This document shows, one piece after another, positions 6,905-12,500 of a DNA stretch of 12,500 nt. Position 1 is the stretch's first letter. Every line of letters begins with the position of its first letter. Origin of the DNA: Neocallimastix lanati (nom. inval.) (taxonomy: Eukaryota; Neocallimastigomycota; Neocallimastigomycetes; Neocallimastigales; Neocallimastigaceae); assembly GCA_016946835.1 (NCBI GenBank), contig JACVTC010000038.1, positions 670,001 through 682,500 on the forward strand, given 5' to 3'. A program made the position numbers and the translations under genes. The notes under the pieces were generated by a model. That model had not been told where the DNA came from, made no database searches, and saw nothing but the letters and a program-made list of their open reading frames with translations.

Positions 6905-9900
6905 ATGGATGCTTCTAGCTCAATTAATACTACACCCTTCCATCGTGGTTTCTACTGCTTCGGTAATCATATGAACAATTATAGCCTTATCTTTATCCAT
7001 AACCTTAATTCTTGGTCCCCTAGTAATCTAATGGCTCAAGTTATTAGTAAGATCCCTAACTACAATGAAATTATTCCATATGTTAAAAAACTTTTTTCTC
7101 CAAGGTACGGCTCATACTTCATTATTAGGGTTAATAAACACAAAAATGATCTCAAATTTTTCGATGTTTTAGATTTCTTAAGAGATAAAACTCCTGAAAC
7201 AGCTAAAATTACCTGGACCTTGTGTAATAAACTTAAACAAATGAACAAGTCAAGAAAATCTAATAATATTGATGTTGAACTTAATCCTATGGCGAAAGAT
7301 TTTTTCTCTAGCCATCTAAATTCAAATTCTTCTTTCTTTAATCTCTGTGTTAGTTGGAATATTAACGGTTGGAATACTGAAAAACGTGATAGCATTTTAT
7401 ATCTCAACTCTATTTTCAAACCTATATGTATCTGTTTACAAGAAACTGGAAAAAGTAAATATCTTCCAAAAGATGTTTCATCACCATTAATTCCATATTA
7501 CAACTCAGTTTTCCTTAGAGCTAATCCTAAAATCCCTGGTATGAGAGGACTCTTTATTGGTGTTCATTCTTCGTGCTCTTTTTTCCAAGAACCGTTTTTA
7601 TACAAATATATCATTTCAGTAAATATTACTTCTTTCTGGAATCAAAAATGTACTATTGGTTATATCTACTTCCCTCAAAGCAAATGGAAGGAAGAAAGAC
7701 TAGCTGCTTTTGATGAACTTTTTCAATGGTTACGTTTTCACAATAGAAAAAACGTTCCTGCTGTCCTAGTTGGTGATTTTAACATGTCATTAAAGAAGAT
7801 CAAAACATACATTTCAAATAATTTTCCTAATTGGTATATTGCTCCCTTATATGGTAATAAATTTACTTATGCCAAAGGTACTAGATCATCTTGTATTGAC
7901 CATGTCATATATAATGAGGCTTTGGCAGCTCATTTTAATAAAACCTCGGTTTGCACTTCATTTTATGGTATTTCTGATCATAAACCTATTATACTTTCTT
8001 GTAACAAAGTTCTCTCCGATGGCTTTATAAGTCCTGCTAAAGTTTCTAAATGGTCTACACATATTTGTAAAACAAAAAATTCAGATATTTTATCACATAA
8101 TTATTTTTCAATCTTAGCAAATGACCTCGATTCTCATTACAATTCGCTCACGGCTGATGAAATGGTAGAAAAATTTATCAATACAGCAAATAATATCGGG
8201 AAGGATATTAAGGCTTTCATTCTAACAAATTTAAAGGGCTCTGCTTTTCATTGTCCTTATTACATTAAAAGACTGTCTCATGAAAAACATATTGCATTTC
8301 GAAATATTAAGCCTTACTTTAACTGTGAAAATGTTGATAATTACCTTGAACAATTTAATAAATATGAAAAACTTTGCAAATTAATCAAGAAAACAAAGAG
8401 CAAATTTCGTTCCGCTAGATTTAAAGCTAATATAGTAAAAATTGGTAATTATTTTTTGAATAAAGATTTCAAAAATGGTTGGAGATGTTTAAAAAAAATG
8501 GCTAAACCATCGTATTCATCTACCTCCCCTACTTGCATAAAATCTAAATTTGGTCAAGATATTATCTCTCCTACTAAACAATTAGATAGATGGGCTGAAT
8601 ATTATAAAGATCTAGCTTCTGATCCCTCAGGTCACAGCCTTAATCGTAACTTCTGGATCCATGCTTTAAGGAATATTAGTCTTAGATCCTCTACCTGGAA
8701 TATCAACGATCCCATTACGATTGACGATATTAAAAAAACAATTTCTTCTATGAAAAACAACAAAGCACCCGGCCCCGATGGTATCCCGATTGAATTCTAC
8801 AAAGCTATGTTTTGCAATGAAGAATTACTAGAAACACATCCTGCTGCTGGAAAGTGTCTTAAATTGATTTTTAATAAAATATGGAATGGGTCTTTTCCTA
8901 AAAAATGGAACTCAGCTTCTATTGTATCAATCCCTAAGAAAGGTGACCTATCAGATTGTAGTAATTATCGAGGTATTTCTCTCATTAATGTTGGACTGAA
9001 AATCATTTCAAAAATTGTAACAGATAGAATATCTTCTTACGCACTCTCACACAATTTCATTAGACCTGAACAATTTGGCTTTCGCAACCGTGAAGAATGC
9101 ATTAGTTTATTCATTTCCGTTAGAGAAATATGCCAAAGAAGAAAATTTCAAGGAAAATTCACATATTTAGCCTTTTTAGATCTTAAAAAAGCTTATGATT
9201 CAGTTCCTATTTTTAACATTCTTACTAAATTATATCATTATGGCGTACGTGGTAAATGTTTTGATTTTCTTTGTAATTTATATACTTCATCTAAAGCTCG
9301 TGCTCGATTTGCTTCAATGTTATCAAATGAATTTCCTATTAAAAGAGGTGTTCGTCAAGGTTGTCCATTATCTCCGATCTTATTCAATTTATTCATCAAT
9401 GATATATTAAATGACTGTGAAAAGTTTGGTGTTAATATTGGAAGAAAAAAGTGTTGTGGTGGACTCTTTGCTGATGATGTTGTTCTAATTGCTCCAAGTG
9501 CAAAAAATTTAGAAAAATTACTAAAAAAGGTACATAGATGGGCTAATTTAAATGAAATGACTTTTGGTATTGAAAAATGTGCAACTATGGTTATAAAACC
9601 AATGAACTTCCAATCTCCTCCAAACTATAGTGACCCAACCTTCTATTTAGGAATGAATGCTATTCCTAAAGTTTCTAGTTATATTTATCTTGGTATTCCT
9701 TTTTCTGATGATCTCTTACTAGAACACATTATATCTCACATGCATTTTAAAGTTAGAAAATCCCTTCTTTCATTTACACATTTCTTCTCAAATAAACTTA
9801 TCCCTATTGCATACAAGAAAAAAATTCTTCAATCCTTTGTTATTAGTAAAGTAATTTATTATTCTCCTTTACTTGGTTCAAACAAATCCAGAACGGCCAG

Positions 9901-11068
9901 AATTCAAACATTAATTAATACTGGTCTATTTTGGTGTATCGGCTCCTTCTCTAAAAATGGTAAAACAAGTTCAGAAGACAATGACTATATTAGACATAAT
10001 TCTACTATGAGTACTTATGCTTTATCTCGAGATCTAAGCATTCCTCCTATTGCTGGTGTCTGCGCAGCCTTACAGATTAAATCATTTGCAAAATGGAGTA
10101 AATCAAACTGTATTATAAAGGATCTTATTAAATCTATTCCCAAAATGCATTATTATTCCTGGACTAAAGAATCTAGAACACTGTATAAAAAAATCAAAAA
10201 ATATAAATGTGAAAAATATGACGATATTTTAGAACGTTACTGGAAATCAGTTGCCAAATTTCAAGGTATTAAAGGTCAAAATTACGATCGTAATAAGTTC
10301 TCAAACAATAAAGCTATAATTATGCTTAGTTTAAAATATCCCCAATTCAACTTAGGGTTTTCGTGGATTATTCGTTTACGCTGTGGTTATAAATACAATA
10401 CTACTATTGCTATTAGAATGGGTAGAGTTTCAGAAGATTGTCCCAAGTCTTGCCCCTGTTGTGGCGAAGATAAACAATCTTTTGAACATTGGATTTTTAA
10501 ATGCGATGCTCTTGCATCTTATAGATGGAATTCTTTAAATTTCATCGATGATCTCTATGTTTTATTCCTTAGGAAGATTAGAGTGTTTAATCCTCTTTCT
10601 TCCTATGACTCTATTTCTAATTTTGAAGATTATATCAATCATTATATATACTTGTTCCTTCTTGGTGGGACTTTAGTTTTAAATGAGCTACATTTCGATA
10701 GTGGGGAACAGAGACAATTAAATGAACTACTTTTCAAAGGTTCATCTGAGTCACCTGTTCCAAAAATTGTGGGCTTGGCGGAATTCTTAACAAGTGCAAT
10801 ACTTATCATTAGTAGTTTGTTTGAGCTATTATTTGATAGGTATTGCAAAATACCAAACTTATCCAAGAGCGTCGACGTCGTACTGATAAGGCATAATGAT
10901 AATACAGGATCGTCATCTATTGCTACGAAGGATGAATCTCTCCCTAGTAGTTCAATAAATGATGAGTCCGGGGAGAGTTTAGTGGACACCACACTATCTA
11001 TTTTAAAGATGTTACTTCTAGGTTTTATTTCTTTTTTATTTGATAGAAAGGGAAAAATTCCCGCATAG
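6905..11068 (+). CDS. LINE polyprotein: APE endonuclease, reverse transcriptase, zinc knuckle
   Basis: This 1387-residue protein nicks target DNA and reverse-transcribes the element RNA from the nick. The start is ATG 6905 in context AAACATGG; an in-frame TAG at 6866-6868 precludes an earlier start. Residues 1-145 precede the endonuclease. Of these, about 27-105 look like an ORF1-type RNA-binding fold (SLIFIHNLN; RYGSYFIIRV). The APE endonuclease (about 147-366) keeps its motifs: WNINGW 151-156, LQET (Glu180), GDFN (Asp291, Asn293), IDH (Asp332, His333) and SDH 357-359. The reverse transcriptase (about 605-890) has APGPDGIP 621-628, QFGFR 723-727, FLDLKKAYDS (Asp759), GVRQGCPLSPILFNLF 815-830 and FADD (Asp857, Asp858). 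All catalytic acids are present. A C-x2-C-x8-H-x4-C knuckle uses Cys1183, Cys1186, His1195 and Cys1200. Residues 1210-1387 are a poorly conserved tail containing LLGG (1252-1255). No RNase H was seen. Overlapping frames on both strands are shadows of this gene. Confidence 0.96.
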   Translation: MDASSSINTTPFHRGFYCFGNHMNNYSLIFIHNLNSWSPSNLMAQVISKIPNYNEIIPYVKKLFSPRYGSYFIIRVNKHKNDLKFFDVLDFLRDKTPETAKITWTLCNKLKQMNKSRKSNNIDVELNPMAKDFFSSHLNSNSSFFNLCVSWNINGWNTEKRDSILYLNSIFKPICICLQETGKSKYLPKDVSSPLIPYYNSVFLRANPKIPGMRGLFIGVHSSCSFFQEPFLYKYIISVNITSFWNQKCTIGYIYFPQSKWKEERLAAFDELFQWLRFHNRKNVPAVLVGDFNMSLKKIKTYISNNFPNWYIAPLYGNKFTYAKGTRSSCIDHVIYNEALAAHFNKTSVCTSFYGISDHKPIILSCNKVLSDGFISPAKVSKWSTHICKTKNSDILSHNYFSILANDLDSHYNSLTADEMVEKFINTANNIGKDIKAFILTNLKGSAFHCPYYIKRLSHEKHIAFRNIKPYFNCENVDNYLEQFNKYEKLCKLIKKTKSKFRSARFKANIVKIGNYFLNKDFKNGWRCLKKMAKPSYSSTSPTCIKSKFGQDIISPTKQLDRWAEYYKDLASDPSGHSLNRNFWIHALRNISLRSSTWNINDPITIDDIKKTISSMKNNKAPGPDGIPIEFYKAMFCNEELLETHPAAGKCLKLIFNKIWNGSFPKKWNSASIVSIPKKGDLSDCSNYRGISLINVGLKIISKIVTDRISSYALSHNFIRPEQFGFRNREECISLFISVREICQRRKFQGKFTYLAFLDLKKAYDSVPIFNILTKLYHYGVRGKCFDFLCNLYTSSKARARFASMLSNEFPIKRGVRQGCPLSPILFNLFINDILNDCEKFGVNIGRKKCCGGLFADDVVLIAPSAKNLEKLLKKVHRWANLNEMTFGIEKCATMVIKPMNFQSPPNYSDPTFYLGMNAIPKVSSYIYLGIPFSDDLLLEHIISHMHFKVRKSLLSFTHFFSNKLIPIAYKKKILQSFVISKVIYYSPLLGSNKSRTARIQTLINTGLFWCIGSFSKNGKTSSEDNDYIRHNSTMSTYALSRDLSIPPIAGVCAALQIKSFAKWSKSNCIIKDLIKSIPKMHYYSWTKESRTLYKKIKKYKCEKYDDILERYWKSVAKFQGIKGQNYDRNKFSNNKAIIMLSLKYPQFNLGFSWIIRLRCGYKYNTTIAIRMGRVSEDCPKSCPCCGEDKQSFEHWIFKCDALASYRWNSLNFIDDLYVLFLRKIRVFNPLSSYDSISNFEDYINHYIYLFLLGGTLVLNELHFDSGEQRQLNELLFKGSSESPVPKIVGLAEFLTSAILIISSLFELLFDRYCKIPNLSKSVDVVLIRHNDNTGSSSIATKDESLPSSSINDESGESLVDTTLSILKMLLLGFISFLFDRKGKIPA

Positions 11069-11078
11069 TACAACTTGC

Positions 11079-11098
11079 CGAAATACATAGTATTTTCG
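11079..11098 (+). other. LINE 3' UTR hairpin just after the stop codon
   Basis: CGAAATAC (11079-11086) pairs with GTATTTTCG (11090-11098) with one bulged T and a 3-nt loop. It starts 10 nt after the stop codon. A weaker stem follows at ATGTA 11145-11149 with TACAT 11159-11163. Confidence 0.5.
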
Positions 11099-11184
11099 AG
11101 CTTTTTTATTTTTTTATTTTTTAATTTTTTATTTTTAATTTCAGATGTACTTTTCACCTACATGTATTTTTTAAAATAAAATTT

Positions 11185-11190
11185 AATAAA
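11185..11190 (+). terminator. LINE polyadenylation signal
   Basis: AATAAA lies 30 nt before the poly(A) tail starts, the normal distance; another copy is at 11175-11180. It probably directs 3' end formation of the LINE transcript. Confidence 0.65.
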
Positions 11191-11195
11191 GTTTT

Positions 11196-11213
11196 GGAAG
11201 TGTATTCTCTTCC
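11196..11213 (+). other. terminal stem-loop of the LINE, before the tail
   Basis: GGAAG (11196-11200) pairs with CTTCC (11209-11213) around an 8-nt loop. Only CTGTCT separates it from the poly(A) tail. Several LINE families have a 3'-terminal stem-loop recognised by their reverse transcriptase, so this is a plausible recognition element. Confidence 0.5.
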
Positions 11214-11216
11214 CTG

Positions 11217-11219
<3 letters not shown>

Positions 11220-11261
<42 letters not shown>
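11220..11261 (+). repeat. LINE poly(A) tail, A42
   Basis: An uninterrupted run of 42 A joins the LINE 3' UTR directly to the right target-site duplication. It is the longest homopolymer in the window and marks the 3' end of the retrotransposed RNA. Confidence 0.92.
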
Positions 11262-11267
<6 letters not shown>

Positions 11268-11275
11268 GTATAATA
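11262..11275. repeat. LINE target-site duplication, right copy
   Basis: Exact copy of 6302-6315, directly following the poly(A) tail. The flanking bases differ (C on the left inside the element, A on the right), so the duplication is exactly 14 bp. Confidence 0.93.
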
Positions 11276-11286
11276 AATAAAAAAAT

Positions 11287-11687
11287 AAAATAAAATAGAA
11301 ATAATAAAAAAGTCAGCAGATGCAAAGAACGTTTAGATGAAGGAAGTAGAAAATCAACGGAATATTTTCTTACCTAATTTACATCAAGGTCACCAATAAT
11401 CAATACTATTTTATTGTATTTCATTAATATTTTGTACATGGCAACAGTTCATAAATGATATTATAGATTAGACAATTACCATTTGTCATACTATTTATAT
11501 TAATTAATTCGATATTTAATTTGAAAAAATTGCTAATAAAATTGAGTAGTAAAACCAACTAAATCAGGTATGACATATAATACTAATGAAAAGTCATAAT
11601 AATATTACCTAAAGCTAAAGTTGTTTTCAATAATGAATAAATTATTAATAGTGTTAAAATATTTTTTTTTATTGCATTCCCCACCAT
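11287..11687 (-). pseudogene. minus-strand coding relic beyond the LINE, family unknown
   Basis: From 11687 (ATG GTG GGG) to about 11430 one minus-strand frame reads as protein with two stops in roughly 85 codons (SLLKTTLALGNIIMTF; NSMTNGNCLIYNIIYELL). A shifted frame then gives MYKILMKYNKIVLIIGDLDV (from 11439), a TAG at 11374-11376, and VRKYSVDFLLPSSKRSLHLL down to about 11314, after which it fades into poly-Phe/Leu. The phrase IIGDLDVN is faintly like the GDFN motif of APE endonucleases, so an older LINE remnant is one possibility, but the upstream hydrophobic part does not support that clearly. It and the 5864-6270 relic lie on the same strand on opposite sides of the LINE, so one older gene may have been split by it. 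Confidence 0.42.
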
Positions 11688-11841
11688 TTAAGTAATAATT
11701 TATTTAATTATATAATATATATTGGAATACAATAAAATAATACAGAAAAGTTTATTTATATAGCTGCTTAATCTTAATTATTTAATAGATTAAAATGTCT
11801 CTAAATGGTAAAGTGTTATTGAAATAAACTATTCATAGAAG

Positions 11842-11887
<46 letters not shown>

Positions 11888-12010
11888 AATAAATATGAAA
11901 TTTTAAAGTAATATTAATTAAAAATTTTTCAAAGGCAAAATAAAAAAAAAAAAAAAAAAAACTATAAATGAATAAGTAATTACAAGACCCTTAATTATTC
12001 AATCATTCAA

Positions 12011-12042
<32 letters not shown>

Positions 12043-12322
12043 GTATGTAAATTAGTCAAAATGGAATAGAATTAAAGTTATTGAAGGTTTAATAAATAAG
12101 AAGTATAATTCCAACTAGCTGAGAAAAAAAAATAATAATAAAAATAATAACATATAACATAAAGATATAATAATAAATACAACAGATAAGAGTATTTCGC
12201 TTATTAAGCTAGTATGGTTATCAATAAACATAAAAAATACTAACAAAATCTTATTGTTAATCCATAAAGCATATAAACAAAATATTTATAGACACTTAAT
12301 TCTATATTAAAAGCTTTTTATA
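11688..12322. other. AT spacer with homopolymers, no gene
   Basis: Contains A37 (11847-11883, with AAGCT on both sides), A20 (11942-11961) and a TA run (about 12019-12041). No coding trace, tRNA or other RNA gene was recognised on either strand. Confidence 0.6.
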
Positions 12323-12402
12323 TCAACACATTGTGGCTTATGTATTATTTATATATACAAATATATTTCAATGCATTGAGGCTTATATATTATTTATATT
12401 AT
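12323..12402. repeat. tandem duplication, 45-bp period
   Basis: A unit beginning TCAACACATTGTGGCTTA (12323) recurs as TCAATGCATTGAGGCTTA (12368), and both continue into TATTATTTATAT. About 28 of the first 32 bases agree. It is a local duplication of unknown function. Bases 12403-12500 are AT spacer with nothing identifiable. Confidence 0.7.
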
Positions 12403-12500
12403 ATTACTTTTTAAATACATTATAAATACATTTTACATATTTCATACATTATACATATTCAAACATATATACATAAAAATGCTGGGAGAGTAGCATTTCC

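Larger units (their letters stand above)
6316..11261 (+). mobile_element. full-length LINE (non-LTR) retrotransposon with poly(A) tail
   Basis: The element runs from CCCCAATG to the end of a 42-nt poly(A) tail and is bracketed by a perfect 14-bp target-site duplication. Parts in order are a 589-nt 5' UTR, one uninterrupted 1387-codon ORF (APE-type endonuclease, reverse transcriptase, zinc knuckle), a 151-nt 3' UTR with stem-loops, and the tail. There are no terminal repeats and no integrase, as expected for target-primed reverse transcription. The intact ORF, exact duplication and long clean tail point to a recent and possibly still competent insertion. No separate ORF1 is present between the duplication and the large ORF. 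The domain layout suits an L1-like clade; assigning a clade would need a reverse transcriptase tree. Confidence 0.95.

Noticed and set aside
7060-7419. 119-codon minus-strand ORF, and similar plus-strand ORFs at 7839-8030 and 9195-9410
   Set aside because: All overlap the conserved LINE reading frame in other frames, so they are shadows.
10642-11157. 171-codon minus-strand ORF over the LINE 3' end
   Set aside because: It is antisense to the LINE C-terminal region and its 3' UTR. Its composition is what one expects from the complement of Ser/Asp-rich codons, with no recognisable domain.
11847-11883. A37 tract flanked by AAGCT on both sides as a SINE or processed-gene tail
   Set aside because: A 5-bp flank match is expected by chance here, and no element body was recognised upstream.
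1-12500. tRNA genes or CRISPR arrays
   Set aside because: No T-loop (GTTCRANNC) with a pairable stem was seen on either strand, and the repeats found are adjacent tandem or simple repeats without unique spacers.

Overview
The window looks like nuclear DNA from an extremely AT-rich eukaryote. Non-coding DNA is packed with A/T homopolymers (up to 42 nt) and TA or TAA microsatellites, and the two clear genes stand out at roughly 30-35% GC. The best guess is an anaerobic gut fungus (Neocallimastigomycota). This rests on the base composition, a fungal-style LINE, and a biotin synthase whose closest remembered relatives are those of gut Clostridia. Dictyostelids or other AT-rich fungi are not excluded. 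The organism is an inference, not something read directly.

Layout. (1) 1-2100: a TAT microsatellite, then a badly decayed minus-strand gene (about 397-1655) that is readable as coding fragments in several frames with stops and frameshifts, then AT-rich spacer. (2) 2101-2640: an island of clearly higher GC that contains no intact gene. It reads as a broken minus-strand coding relic and also has nested inverted repeats. (3) 2650-4067: upstream region and intact intronless gene for biotin synthase (CDS 3003-4067, plus strand), with an N-terminal extension typical of mitochondrial or hydrogenosomal import. (4) 4068-6300: homopolymer-rich spacer with further minus-strand coding relics (4403-4860 and 5864-6270) and a small tandem/inverted repeat cluster (5233-5556). 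(5) 6302-11275: a full-length LINE (non-LTR) retrotransposon, 6316-11261, flanked by a perfect 14-bp target-site duplication. It carries a 589-nt 5' UTR, one intact 1387-residue ORF and a 42-nt poly(A) tail. (6) 11276-12500: another minus-strand relic directly beyond the LINE, then simple AT spacer and a 45-bp tandem duplication.

How the parts relate. Only two protein genes look functional, and they are unrelated. Biotin synthase performs the last step of biotin synthesis. Its cluster ligands differ from the E. coli type and match the anaerobe-type enzyme, which is the most notable biology here. The LINE encodes everything visible for its own target-primed reverse transcription (APE endonuclease, reverse transcriptase, zinc knuckle) in one ORF and appears recently inserted. 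The rest is a graveyard of decaying genes separated by simple repeats. No tRNA, rRNA or CRISPR was recognised.
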